A stretch of DNA of 36,652 nt from Rhizophagus sp. LPA8_4_AMF (GCA_021464525.1 JADRCO010000346.1:1-36652), one strand, 5' to 3'. Shown: positions 11,691 to 25,953, counted from the stretch's first letter. Notes: generated by a model from the letters alone, not told the origin. Program-made: numbers and translations.

Positions 11691-12859
11691 CTACTAAAGA
11701 TTAATAATAATTAGTTATTATAATCTTTAAACCATTTACTTTCAAATCAATTATTCAAATAAGGTTAACTATTACTATAATAAATCCTATTAAAAGAAAG
11801 TATGCCAAGTATACTCTAAAATGATAATATAAAAATCATAATATATTTCTATTTCCCCACAGTGCATGATCATATTTTTGTATTACTTAAGATTTTCCCC
11901 TACCCCTAAAGATTATTACAGATATTACATAATATCTGTCACTGCCATAATTATAATAGAGCGATTGTCATAAGCCTGAAATTAAATTTAGATTTTGTTT
12001 TCTATTAATAGTACTTAAAATGAATAATAATTTGGAAAGAATCAACATTTTGAAGAAAAAAACCTGCTTTCTGAAATTCTGTTGCTCCGCGAAACTAAAC
12101 TGAACTAACTGTATATCATGATGATTTTAAATATTGTTGAGTAACAATCATCAAATTTTGTGACCAGGTGACATTCATAACAAGGATTTTCTTTTTGTTT
12201 ATTACTCTAATTTACTCTAATCATCAAATTCGGTTTATAAATTATTATGTTTGTTTAGATTAACAATAATTGCGTTTTTTACAATTATTTATTATACATA
12301 TGGTTACATAAATTCGTTCATCATTTTTAACAAAGATAATTTTTTTTTTTAACTCGAAATTACATGTTTGAACCTATCATATGTTGCAAAGTAATCTTTT
12401 ATTCTCATGTAACAAACGTGTTAATTCCTTAGAAAATTTTAGTCAAACAAGAATCCAATCATTACGTTTTAAAGTAATTTGTAATTTTCATTCCTGTATT
12501 AAATCAAACACGAATATGTTTTTTATTAAAACCTAATGCAAAATTAAAAACAAATTTATTATTCTTAATAAAAAAGGTAAAGACTAAGGAGTAAAATTGT
12601 TTGTGATTTGATAAAGTTTATTTTATGAAATTTAATAAAATTTTAATCTAATCGCACATATATTGTGCGGATATCAGTTATGCAATATTTATGTAAATTG
12701 AAGATGTCCAGGGACAAATATCACCAATCATAAATTTTGCTTACTCAGTCACGTGGCTTTCGGAAGTTTTCGATTTATTATAATATGCACGAGATCATAC
12801 CTCATGCACGTCATGATTTCTGTTAATTAGCCAAAATTCAATAAATTTGGCTATATAAA

Positions 12860-13684
12860 TTATTTCATAAATATTTTACTCAAAATCTTTTTAACTCCTT
12901 CGCTGGTATTGGACGGTCCATCATTCTTTCTCCCTTCAATAACTTCACTTATAACAAACTTCCTTTGCTTAAATTTACTATATTTTTTTGACTAGATTAT
13001 TCATTATAAAAGATTTGATGTTAATCATGTGATCAATTTGTTAAATTTGTAAATAAAAAATGAATTTACTTACTTCTTCCTTATTATCATCATCTTCAAA
13101 AGACTTGATTGATTTCATATATATATATATATAAAAGTTATTAAAAAAAAATATATATTAGTTATATTAACCAATTTTGACTTACTTTGTTATCTGATTG
13201 AAGTTCTTTAACTTTCTTCTTTTTCTTTTCTCTAGTCTAAATGAAATTGTAAAAAAAAAGTTTAATTTAAAATTTATTATTATTAAATTCTTCAATATCA
13301 TATATTCAAAAGGTTTGTCAACGCACATCTGCTTCCGTAAAAGTTTCCAAATTAGTTTCTTCAACTTCTGCAACTTTACGTTTCTTTTCTTTCTTTTCTT
13401 CCATACTTCTAATCATTTTTGCTTTTTCTACTTTCTTTAAATATTCTTTGTTTTCTCTTCGAGCTTGTGATATCTCGGCTTGTAATCTTTGTACTCTTGT
13501 AGCCTTCTCATGAGCTTTACAAAAAAAAAAAAAAATTAATTAATTAAAATAGATCAAAATTTATAATTATATAAAAAAGTTCCAATACTTTTACCTATTT
13601 GATCTGTTAAATTGATCCATTTAAATTTTGGAAGATATTTAATGTTCCATAAATCATCATGATAGTAATTCCGTTTATTTCCTC

Positions 13685-13719
<35 letters not shown>

Positions 13720-14273
13720 AAATATTAAAAGGGATCATTTAATATATGAATTTAAAATGATATATTATTGATTATATAAATTCATTAGAATCACCCGTTT
13801 TTCAAAAAGTAAAAAATAAATTCAAACCAATTGGTTGAGCATTCAAAGTATTCGCAACTTTTTTAGCGACTCGTTTATCTAAAAATTCAATCCAACCTTC
13901 GGTATATTTTTTCTTTTTATTACCACCATATTTTTTTCTTCTTATTCTCGTTTTAGGATCTAAAATATGAATGTTTACTCAATATACTATTAAAAATATT
14001 ATATTATATATTCCCAATTTTATTCTTAAGAGTTTGTTTACCTTCAGGTGCAAGATAAACTCTTCCAATATCTCCAAATTGTCCTAATAAATGCTTTACT
14101 TTTGAAGGTTTCATAAACGGTGGTATACTAGACAAGTAAATTATTCCTGTATTATCTTGTGCTTTTTTAAACTTTTCCAATTTAGCAGGTGTCAAAGGTT
14201 TGACAACTTCCTGCTCTTTATTGGTAGTTATTTCTATAATATTCTTTTCTTTATCCTCTGAAAATTCTGACAT
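12860..14273 (-). CDS. ESF2: ESF2/ABT1 18S rRNA-processing factor
   Basis: Seven exons: 14273-14042, 13959-13828, 13684-13595, 13514-13327, 13236-13186, 13103-13074, 12958-12860 (273 aa). ESF2 (ABT1 in animals) is a nucleolar RRM protein of the U3/90S pre-ribosome that supports early pre-18S cleavage and cooperates with the helicase Dbp8 in yeast. The RRM begins at about residue 43 ([26 protein letters not shown]) and runs through [20 protein letters not shown]. The family signature [13 protein letters not shown] follows, then a long charged helix ([26 protein letters not shown]) and a short C-terminal [10 protein letters not shown] that matches the ABT1 tail. The start is the ATG at 14273; the longer open frame above it begins only with GTG. 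The two small exons near the C-terminus are less certain. The intron at 13685-13827 contains a (TA)n run and uses a weak GTTTGA donor. Confidence 0.87.
13687..13717. repeat. (TA)n microsatellite in ESF2 intron
   Basis: About 15 consecutive TA units immediately precede (in gene sense) the acceptor of ESF2 exon 3. Another shorter run lies at 13111-13132, next to another acceptor of the same gene. Confidence 0.75.
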
Positions 14274-14759
14274 CGCTATTCTTGATAAAATTTTTATCAA
14301 TCGCCAAAATTTTAGATTTTCCACCCGTGATATACATTATACAGATAAGAAAAAATTTCGAATGAAACACAGGAGATAAATAAATAATATATCACCTGAT
14401 TTTATTTTAAATTTAGTCACTTTATTAATTTAGTAACATAATCTTTACAAAGCTGTTTTCTAATCTAGGTTTGTACTCGTTAATTTATTTTATTGTACTA
14501 TGATTAATAAATAATAAACTTGCGTTAGGAAGAAATATGACAGTGAATTAAAACAGGATGATCCCGATGAACGCTTACTCTGAACGTTCATATGATCCAT
14601 TGTTTATAATGACCAGAGATCTATTCGAATGCTTTTGTTAGAGAAAATTACACTAAGAAATATAAAGTTGATTAGAGATTTAAATTGTTTGAAACTTATT
14701 TATCTTCTCCCCGGTCTATCCAAAAACAAAAAAAACGACAATAAAAACTAAGAAAAAAG
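14274..14759. promoter_or_regulatory. Intergenic: ESF2 promoter and RanGAP1 3' region
   Basis: No gene seen. The slightly less AT-rich patch near 14560-14640 has a GAACGTTC palindrome and C-box-like GATGA, but no convincing paired C/D snoRNA boxes. Confidence 0.35.
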
Positions 14760-16478
14760 TTAGTTAAGAATTTGAACCTTCGTGATACGCTCTCTAAGTG
14801 TTTCTACTTGGTCTTCGCTATTTTTTACTTGGTTTCCCTGATCTTTATTAATTTCATGTGTTTTATCTTCTACAGTTTTCGCTTCGATAGTACGGTTTTC
14901 AGATTTTTGTGGATCCACTAAATCTTCTTTGTCTTCTAATTCTTTGACAGGAAGTTTTTCAAGCTTTTTCGATACTGTTGGTACCTTTTCGTTTCCTATA
15001 TCAAGTTCTTTTGTTTCTTTGACAGGAAGTTTTTCAAGCTTTTTCGATACTGTTGGTACCTTTTCGTTTCCTATATCAAGTTCTTTTGTTTCTTTGACAG
15101 GAAGTTTTTCAAGCTTTTTCGATACTGTTGGTACCTTTACGTTTCCTATATCAAATTCTTTTGTTTCTTTGACAACAACTTTACTAGACGTTATCAATTC
15201 CGTTGTATTGTTAAGTTTCACCTCATTTTTCACTACAGAAATTTTTTCCACCTCTTCAACATCATCTTCTTCTTGTTCTTCGTCTTCTTCAGATTCTTCG
15301 TCTTCCACTTCCATATCATCTAATTCGCCTAATGCATCTGCATACCCATTTTCTTCTAAAGCAATTCTTACATTTTTAATAGAAATATCTTCCGGATCAA
15401 CTTTGTTGCCGTTTAATTCCAATGAAGATAAACTTTTAAGATGTGTAGAAATGACAGTTGCTAATAAGTTCACACCTTCACTATCTATTTCATTGTATTG
15501 AAGATTAAGAGTCTCGAGGTTCTTGTTGTGTCCTAATAATAGAGCTTCCGCAATAGCTACTCCACCTTTTGCTGATAATAAGCAATCACCAATATTTAAA
15601 ACTCTCAAATTCGGCCATTCAACAAGTGCTTTCGCAAATGCCACAGAACCTTTCTCCGTAAAGGTATTATCTTGAAGGTCAAGAACTTCTAAATTCTTAC
15701 ATGCCGCAAACCCTTTTAATAAGGTAATGATACCATCTGGTCGGATACCATTTTGTGGCATGCGAATTTCGGTCAAAGTTCCATGAGCAGCAAATGCATT
15801 AGCAAGAGCTTGACTAGAGCCATCTTCCAATCGGTTACGACCAGCGATAATAGTTCTAAAAGACGAGTTGCGTCCTTCAGAAACATTTTTGTTAGCCAAA
15901 GCGAGTAAAGCCTTACCAATTAGAGTGCCACCTCGTGTTCCAAGACCATTATTATTAAGTTTAAGAACTTGGAACCATTTGTTATTACTAAGAAATTCTA
16001 CCATTGGCTCAGCACCTGCGGGACCAAACGCATTATCGCTAAAATTAAGCTCAACGAGCTGTTCATTTTCTTTGAGCGCGTCGCAAAATGCTTTAACAGC
16101 ATGTGGAATCTCTTCTCTAAGTCTACCTGTAAATATATCTGATGCATTAACGATCTGATTAAATATATTGAATTATCATATCAATGAGATTGACGCGTTA
16201 AAGAATTATAAATTAAATAATTAGTATTTATATCTATATATAAACAATACCCAAAAAGGTTTAAATATACTTCTAACCCTCATTGTCTTCTTTCCTTTAA
16301 GCGCTCCAGCAATAGCTTGTGCTGCTTCAACACCAAAAGTGTTTCCGCTCAGTATTACTTGTTCCAAATTTTTTATTTCCGATATAGAATTCACGAATTC
16401 TTGAACATCTTCCGCGGTGTTTAATTTCAAACCTTTGCTTTCAATGCTGAATATCTTTGCACCAGCGTTTATACTCAT
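14760..16478 (-). CDS. RNA1: Ran GTPase-activating protein (RanGAP1/Rna1)
   Basis: Two exons, 16478-16278 and 16154-14760 (531 aa). RanGAP stimulates GTP hydrolysis by Ran in the cytoplasm, keeping the Ran-GTP gradient that drives nuclear transport. The N-terminal two thirds is the crescent leucine-rich-repeat domain (about 20-340). The conserved DIFTGR motif supplies R78, aligned with catalytic Arg74 of fission yeast Rna1. LNNNGLG (about 133-139) holds the Ran-tyrosine-contacting Asn, and GRNRLEDG is the family signature. A Glu/Asp-rich stretch (about 345-375) is the usual acidic tail. Fungal Rna1 normally ends soon after it. Here about 155 more residues follow, containing three near-identical 25-residue repeats (VPTVSKKLEKLP, KETKELDIGN). 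No animal-type SUMO/RanBP2-binding domain is recognised. The single intron donor is GTTAGA. Confidence 0.93.
14941..15180. repeat. 75-bp tandem repeat in RanGAP tail
   Basis: The unit starting TCTTTGACAGGAAG recurs at 14941, 15016 and 15091, with a diverged fourth start at 15166, an exact 75-bp period. The first two copies are almost identical and the third has a few changes. The period is a multiple of three, so copy number can vary without breaking the frame. Confidence 0.92.
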
Positions 16479-16922
16479 GATTGTTTTAATTTATGAATAG
16501 ACCGAGAAGAGGATAAAGGAGGAAGTCTGCTTTTTTTTATAGATTGATATCGTTAACTATAAATGTAGCGTCGTTAATTTAGGTATTGTTGTTGCATACG
16601 TCATATACACTAATACACAATACCAATAAACCCTAATTTGTCCGGAGTTTCAAATTTTATTGTTTATAATTTTTAGCTGATAATTTTTATTGATATAATA
16701 TTTACAAAATGAGTAATCTAATTCCTGCGGTTGAAATGTATTGTAAATATTTTTTTTTAAAATGTTTGAATCATCATTTCAGTTTATTATAAAATTACTA
16801 GATTAAATCATTCAAATGTAAACTTTGTTCATTAAACCAATAATTTGTTAGCATCGGTACTAACCATGAAACTATTTAGATAACAATATATTATAACAAA
16901 GAAGCATCGTAAAATATTATGA
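16479..16922. promoter_or_regulatory. Intergenic: RanGAP1 promoter and U2AF 3' region
   Basis: 444 bp between two minus-strand genes. No coding stretch or RNA gene seen. The part just above 16478 should contain the RanGAP1 promoter. Confidence 0.35.
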
Positions 16923-20090
<3,168 letters not shown>

Positions 20091-20330
20091 TGCAAATAAA
20101 GTTTTTTGACCGAGACTATTCTATATTTTACTGCGATGCTTTTATGAATGACGCACTTTTTTTTAAAAAAATATTTTGGCTTGGCTACACAATAAGCAGT
20201 GCACTTTTCAGGATCAACAGCGGCCAGCATTATAAATTTCCCTGTTAATTCTGCCAAGATCAAAATTTTGTAGAATTCATCGATCTCGAGAATTTTTTCA
20301 GGGGTTGATTATATTCATCTTTTCTAAGTA
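20091..20330. promoter_or_regulatory. Divergent promoter between U2AF (-) and ATP4 (+)
   Basis: 240 bp separate the two proposed start codons. It is less AT-rich than other gaps (for example GGCTTGGCTACAC and AGCGGCCAGC around 20177-20230). Because the genes are transcribed away from each other, this segment must hold both promoters if the U2AF start is right. Confidence 0.45.
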
Positions 20331-21681
20331 ATGGCTTTCAGGCTTATTAGAAATCCACGAGGTTTGTCAGGTAGTTAATAATTATTATTGAGTCCAGTTT
20401 TAACCTTTTTGTTCCAACTTTACAGTTAAAAAAAGGTTATGCTAATTATTTTTTCGTAATATAGCTGCCACCTTAAGACCATTGCAGATTTCACAACGCA
20501 ATGTTGCGTTTTCTGGGTATTGTTTTTTATTCTTTTTTTTAGAAAGTGTATTAAGAATTTAAAAATTCTTTTGAATATTAAAGATTAAAGGAAAATTCGA
20601 TGATAAATGAATTTTTTTAATAAACTTCTAATTTTTTTATCTGCAACAAATAGAATTCGAAGATATACCGCTTCTTCTAAAGATGGTATGTGTTTATAAC
20701 AAAGGAACAAATAATTGTCAGTGAAGAAGTAAACAAATATGAATCTTTGCATTAATCAGATAAACAAAAGGTTGAGCCTAAACAGAAAGCATTAAGTATC
20801 ATCGATTCTTTACCTGGAAATTCTTTAATCACAAAGACTGGCTACATCACTGTGGGAACAGGATTAGTAACTTTGGCTATCTCTAAAGAATTATATGTGT
20901 TCAATGAGGAAACTTTATTGTTGGTTAGCTTTGCTTCCATTGCGACTATCTTATATCGTGCACTTAAAAAACCGGTTAATGAATGGGCTGAAGAGCAAAA
21001 AGGAGTATGTAGTAGGGCAACCTCTAAAAACTTCCTTGACAAATATTAAATAAACATTGTGATTTAATAATTTTCTACATTAAATTAAGCGGGTGAATAA
21101 TATTCTCCGTAAAGCTCGAGATGATCATAAAAATGCTGTTCAGGAAAGAATTGAAACAGTTGGACAGTTGGGAGACATTGTTGATACTACGAAGGCATTA
21201 TTTACTATGTCTAAGGTATTTTTATTAGTTGTCGAACTTATTTTGAAGTTTTATTCTCTGTTCTTGACTAAAATTATATTTTGAAAGGAAATTGCTTCGT
21301 TGGAAGCTGAAGCCTTCGAATTGAAACAAAGAGTCACAGCAACTGCCGAGGTTAAGGCTGTTTTAGATTCATGGGTTCGTTATGAGTCTTCTTTACGTGA
21401 ACGAGAACAAATGGCCCTTTCAGATTATGTCATTGAGCGTGTAAAAAAACAATTAGAAGATCCTAAAATGGTCCGTTGCTTTAATTTAATTTTTTAATTA
21501 ATTGTTTAGTGTCATAATTATATGTAACGTATTTATTTATTTTAGCAACAAGACATTTTAAGTCAATCAATCGGTGATTTAGAAAGTATGTTTCTTTTTA
21601 TATATCTGATATATATTTTTTACTTACCTATATAATCTAATATTGTTTTTATTCACCTTATTAGAAATCGTTAGAGCTTAA
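20331..21681 (+). CDS. ATP4: Mitochondrial F1Fo ATP synthase subunit 4/b
   Basis: Eight exons: 20331-20370, 20465-20516, 20654-20685, 20760-21004, 21090-21215, 21288-21470, 21546-21585, 21665-21681 (244 aa, the length expected of fungal Atp4 precursors). Subunit b forms the peripheral stalk that holds F1 static against Fo in the inner membrane. The first 40 residues are Arg/Ser-rich without acidic residues until SSKD, a mitochondrial presequence. Two membrane segments lie at about 69-83 and 93-108. The long helical stalk follows, with the family-typical EAFELKQRV and AVLDSWVRYESSLRERE, ending IGDLEKIVRA. Three small exons encode the presequence and its edge. The first donor could instead be GTTTGT at 20362, which also keeps the frame but drops three residues. 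The GTCCGT donor at 21471 is atypical. Confidence 0.92.
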
Positions 21682-22317
21682 TTTTTTGTAGTTAATATTT
21701 TTAATGGTCATTTTTTTTTAACAATATTTGAATAGAGTTTAAAGTTTCTAAACTCAATAAATGTACAAACACATTTCATATTTAATATTTTCAATCAGTA
21801 AAATGAAATTGATTTAATTATAAAAAAAACAAAAGATACTTTATAAAATGATATTAGTATACTTAGAATTATAAGGTAAAATAAAACAATGTAGTAAAAA
21901 TAATCGTTGAGAAATTCAATATTATATGATTACTTTATATTTTTTTTACAATAAATAAATAAAAACAAAGAAGAAGAATGTTACAATTAATGTAAGTGCT
22001 AGTGATATGTGATGTATATAATACTAAAAATAAAATGCATTGCCATTGTTAATTTGTTCGAATTCTTTAAGTAAAGAATAAACATAATGAAACCTCATTT
22101 GCATCTTTAGAGAAAAAGAATAAGAAAATTATTCGCACTTCAAAAGTATAATTTCATTACGTAAAAAATTCTGTTCATTATTATAGTATCATCATTATTT
22201 ACACTAAATTATATTCTATTCTATTAAGGAATAAGCTCAAGCTAAAGGACATGTTAAAAAATAACTCCCAAATCTACGGAAGCTAGTTCTATAAAAGCTC
22301 AACTTTTCTATCTCATT
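21682..22317. other. AT-rich intergenic DNA
   Basis: No coding stretch or RNA gene recognised downstream of ATP4. Confidence 0.5.
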
Positions 22318-22631
22318 ATGATGCTAACAACTTATATTAATGAAAGTTCCATTAATTCTAATGCATATTTTCCTGCAAATGAACTATTTATACCTCCTGC
22401 TAGTATTTCACAACTTTGTATAATTCATATACATATTTTTCCACTAATAATCAACAACCCAGTCCTTTCAATGTATTGCCTACAAATTTACAATTTTACG
22501 AACCACTTAGTATGTTAAATTCGTCATTTTACAACACACTTTCTTTAATTAATATTTCAAACAATAATTTGCCAAATATTGAAGACAAACATGGCTTACC
22601 CTTGACTTTACATAATAAAAGAAATAAGTAA
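22318..22631 (+). pseudogene. Frameshifted ORF remnant, family unknown
   Basis: Starts with ATG-ATG and reads YINESSINSNAYFPANELFI PPAS in one frame. It then appears to shift by +2 near 22410 into a second frame reading YFSTNNQQPSPFNVLPTN, ending at a TAA (22629-22631). The composition (Asn/Ser/Pro with spaced aromatics) is too protein-like for random AT-rich DNA in both halves. It resembles the disordered N-terminus of a transcription factor, but no DNA-binding domain follows. It could also be a real gene with an unseen small intron. Confidence 0.3.
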
Positions 22632-22865
22632 CTATATCATGTTTTACTCGCATAGTTAATTAACTCGTATAGTTTTTTTTTTAAAAAAAATCCGTTTAAA
22701 AAAAAAACGTTTTTAATACTCCATATCACACTTGTCACATAAAAGAAAGACGAGAGAAATCTTTGCTATATGTCCCGCCACAATAACATTCAAATATCTG
22801 ATATTACTATAAATTCAAAAAATGTGACTGACTTAATGATATAGTCACTAGATTCGCGTTACCGC

Positions 22866-23175
22866 TTAAAGGAGTATCGTAGCCTTAGGAATAGAGAAGA
22901 ACCTTTGGCTCACATAGATGCTCGAAATATTTCTATGCCGACCATGGGTAAAGTAGCCAGTTATTTTCTTCTGCACTTTTTTGGGCGCACCTAAGAGATC
23001 CTCAAATATGACCACTGTCGCAGTGTCTGGATCAAACTCCTTCACATCTGAGATTTCTGCATGAGGGATTGATGTGAAGGAGGCATCTTCTCCGTTTTCC
23101 CGCAGCTCATCAAAAAAGTTTTAAACGACAGCCCATTTAGGCTCATTAAGGTATTTCCCGATAAGAACAATCACA
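22866..23175 (-). pseudogene. Fragment of A32-like DNA-packaging ATPase (FtsK/HerA type)
   Basis: About 100 codons are readable on the minus strand and end at a TAA at 22868-22866. Visible are a Walker-B-like VVIFEDL, then KKVQKKITGYFTHGRHRNIS and an SIYVSQR sensor-like stretch, an order typical of A32-type packaging ATPases found in large DNA viruses and Polinton-type elements. The N-terminal part with the Walker A loop is missing. An in-frame stop lies at about 23120, between KYLNEPKWAVV and NFFDELRENGED. It is therefore a dead 3' fragment. Its base composition is clearly less AT-rich than the surroundings, pointing to recent arrival or a different origin. The assignment rests on motif recall, not a search. 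Confidence 0.6.
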
Positions 23176-23287
23176 TTACAATTGCATTATAAACTAATTT
23201 TATAAAAAGCTTTTTTAACTTTTAATGGCAAATTTTAAAAATTAAATTAAAAAAGAAAAAAAATATTATAGGTATTAGGTGACTTCG

Positions 23288-23435
23288 TACCGTTAAGTGG
23301 TTGTATTTATATAAGTACGGTAAGATCGGCAAATGGAGAAAGCATACCATGTCCGTCTAATGCCGATCTTCCCAGTAAGTTCAGTAACCACACTCACCCA
23401 CGTGATTTTTGTGGCACTGCATCGCTTTCTTCGAT
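23288..23435. other. Structured GC-richer block with nested inverted repeats
   Basis: AAGATCGGCA (23322-23331) pairs exactly with TGCCGATCTT (23361-23370). Outside it TACCGT pairs with ACGGTA, and AGTGGTT can pair with AACCAC. The block stands out in AT-rich DNA and lies on the 5' side of the ATPase fragment. It could be an element terminus, an old promoter/leader or a small RNA. No tRNA or 5S rRNA signature could be matched. Confidence 0.35.
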
Positions 23436-23570
23436 ATAAAGAAAATTAAATTTTCATACTTTAAAGTATAAAAAATATAAAAAATATTATTTCCTACTTA
23501 TAAAAGTTATTGAAATATTATCTTTGCTCATTGTTTCACGCGAAAAATATTATCTCGCACTATATTAACT

Positions 23571-23800
23571 ATGGATGTTAATCTTGTTAGTAAAGATGTC
23601 ATTTATGAAGGGGATCTTATTGAGGTACTTTTTATGTGAATATTTAGAGTAATCAAAGATAATAAAGATAATCATAATAAAATATTAGAACATATTTTTA
23701 TAGCCAAGTGATTATGAAGAAGACAACGCCAATTAATTAGAAAATAAAATTAAAGATTTTAATAAAAAATTCACAATAAAATTTTTCTGTTTATACTATT
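23571..23800 (+). pseudogene. Short two-exon coding remnant, unknown
   Basis: ATG at 23571 reads MDVNLVSKDVIYEGDLIE to a possible GTACTT donor at 23625. An acceptor at 23703 (TTATAG) leads to PSDYEEDNAN and then a TAA, after which the frame continues as LENKIKDFNKKFTIKFF. The protein-like sequence interrupted by a stop suggests a decayed gene. Confidence 0.3.
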
Positions 23801-24199
23801 TTAATATGGCAGTTGAGTATAAAATTATAATAAAAAAAAATAGTAATACAATATTTTTTTCGTTCGATAATATACAGTATTACAGTTGAGTACTCACGAT
23901 TTCACATCATGCAATACTTTTTTGGTTAACCCGGCACCTTACTTTCTAAAAATTAATAAAACAATAAAAATATGCTTTATTGATAAAAAACATGATAAAT
24001 TCATTTGATTTTACATTGAAATTTGTGTCTTATTTATCATTATTAATAACGAAAAAAACATCGCGAAAAAACTAAGTTAATTGTTTTATTTTTCCGATCT
24101 CAAAATAATGTCGCCAATTTTCAAAGTAAAAATTGTGATTAATATTTAATCAACCAAGCATAAATTTTTTTTTTCAAAAAGCATATCAGAAAATGAAGA

Positions 24200-24860
24200 A
24201 AATAGGAAATAATGATGAAAGAAATAGAAAATGAATTTGCTATTAGGTGTCAAGGTCTCTGTGATTTAGAGCATATTAATTATGTTATAAGTAGTCCTGC
24301 TGGCGGAAAATAGATGCTGTTAATAAGCTTATTACCGAAATAACAGCTGACAATATTGGTGAAAATCAAAGGAGAAGACGCCGAGATCAATGAGTTAGAG
24401 ATATTATTTAAAAATAATAATTTGGGTAATTTATTGTGACCAATCAATCCTTTATGCAAGTTTAAGAAAAAGTTATTACGATGTATTTTCATATAAAATT
24501 CAATAGGAGGAGATATTACAATTTACAATTCATATTACATCACATGAAGACATGAAGTGGTATTTTTTTTGGTATATTTCAGTAGATGATGAAACTCCTT
24601 CTTCGCACGATTTTTCTCTTAAAGTAGTTGATAAATAATGATTCGAATTACGCCATTACATTAACTTTTTAAGGTGTTTGTTAAACAGATTATATATATA
24701 CTTATTTTAACAGTATAAAAAAAATCACTTCTTATTTGAACAAACTGATTTGTAACCAAATGTCTGGCTCACAGATGAATGAAAATTTAGAAAATTTAAT
24801 TAATATCTTAAATGAAATTACTAAACTCGGGTGAAGAGATTTTCCCATCAAAAGACAGTG
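24200..24860 (+). pseudogene. Scattered decayed coding segments, unknown
   Basis: Protein-like runs appear in shifting plus-strand frames: KEIENEFAIRCQGLCDLEH near 24215, INKLITEITADNIGEN near 24322, DMKWYFFWYISVDDETPSSH near 24550, and MSGSQMNENLENLINILNE near 24760. Stops and frameshifts separate them. They may be parts of one dead gene, but I cannot join or name them. Confidence 0.25.
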
Positions 24861-25214
24861 CGCATTTTTTACTATTTAGACTTAGTTTAAACACAATACC
24901 AAGAATGAAGATAAAATCATATGTTCTTATATAACATAAGAATAATCAATAATGTAACTTAGCTTTTGCTTTATTCTCTGTCATATTTGTCAATACTTAC
25001 TTATTCTGTGCTTTTTTCCTGCTTCTTATCATTAAACCCACCCAAAAATATACTTGCGTTATTGTAGTTATTGGTAAGTGAGTTGTAATAAAAATGTAAA
25101 CATGATGAATGAATGAACATGACCTGGCTTGTTTTTGATATCTGTTACTTCTAATTAACCTTTTCCTTTATTAAAACTATACTTGTAAAATCAAATAATA
25201 TGCCAATTTAAATA

Positions 25215-25432
25215 TTGATATAAAAAATACATTGAAAAATATTAGTGAAAAGGTCAATCTTATAATAACTGAATTTGAAAATACTAAAAGAACAACTAAG
25301 TTGGTCATACGAAAACTGAAATGGAAAATATTAGCAAAAAAATTAATCTTACAATAACTGAAATTGGAAATATTAAAGAGCAAATTGATCTTACAAGAGC
25401 TGAAATAGAAAACATATATGAATATCAGTAGC
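25215..25432 (+). pseudogene. Decayed coiled-coil repeat remnant
   Basis: In shifting frames the text reads about four times a 14-residue unit of the form E-N-I-x3-I-N-L-T-x-T-E-I (for example ENISKKINLTITEI then GNIKEQIDLTRAEI), ending at a TAG (25429-25431). Fourteen residues are two heptads, so the ancestor was a regular coiled coil. A frameshift separates the first units from the later ones. Confidence 0.4.
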
Positions 25433-25953
25433 ATAACTAGAAATTGCAAAAATATTTGGCTTTCATAAGTTTGAAATCTCAAATCTAAATGATCTTGTAT
25501 GATTTGCCCTTTCAAGAAGAATACATCTATCAGAAAATCCAGATTATGATATAATATTATGTTCAGATATATTATGTTGATAAGATTGCAAAATTTATCT
25601 ATATCAGTAAATATAAGATATTATGAGATAGGTTTTTAGTTTTTACACATAGTTCATATAGTTCTTATTTACCATAATTCTTTGCACTTCTTGAACAGAA
25701 AAATACTATACAAAACTTAAAAATTTGATAAGTTATTACCCAAAGATAACATTCTTCATGATCTAGATGCTAAGTAATCTAATATATTCTTTACATAATT
25801 ATAATTATAAACAATACTTTTTAATATAAGATTTTGATGATAATTATGACTTATGATAGTAATTATAAATAGATTGTGACTATATAGGATAGAAAGTATC
25901 TAATTATTATTGTGATTATATAGTAGAATGTAACTATAATAAAAGTAATTATA

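Larger units (their letters stand above)
8678..12859. other. 4.2-kb AT-rich gene-free region
   Basis: Open frames here are Phe/Lys/Ile/Leu homopolymer artefacts of A/T runs (for example 9361-9759 and 8767-9158), with no domain or splice-supported exon. Visible structures are homopolymer tracts, a 31-bp tandem repeat near 11560 and a 12-bp perfect inverted repeat at 11043-11081. The portion just above 8677 is the likely promoter of the low-complexity gene, and the portion just below 12860 the 3' UTR of the ESF2 gene. Confidence 0.55.

Noticed and set aside
14560-14640. Possible C/D box snoRNA
   Set aside because: GATGA-like C box and CTGA are present, but spacing and terminal stem are not convincing.
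14929-15501. 190-codon plus-strand frame with repeated SSFVSLTGSFSSFFDT
   Set aside because: Antisense of the RanGAP1 repeat and acidic region, which has strong family support on the minus strand.
20842-21042. 66-codon minus-strand frame
   Set aside because: Antisense of ATP4 exon 4.
23315-23440. 5S rRNA or tRNA gene
   Set aside because: A GTCCG...CCGATCTTCCC stretch recalls 5S, but the rest of the conserved 5S core and internal promoter cannot be matched.
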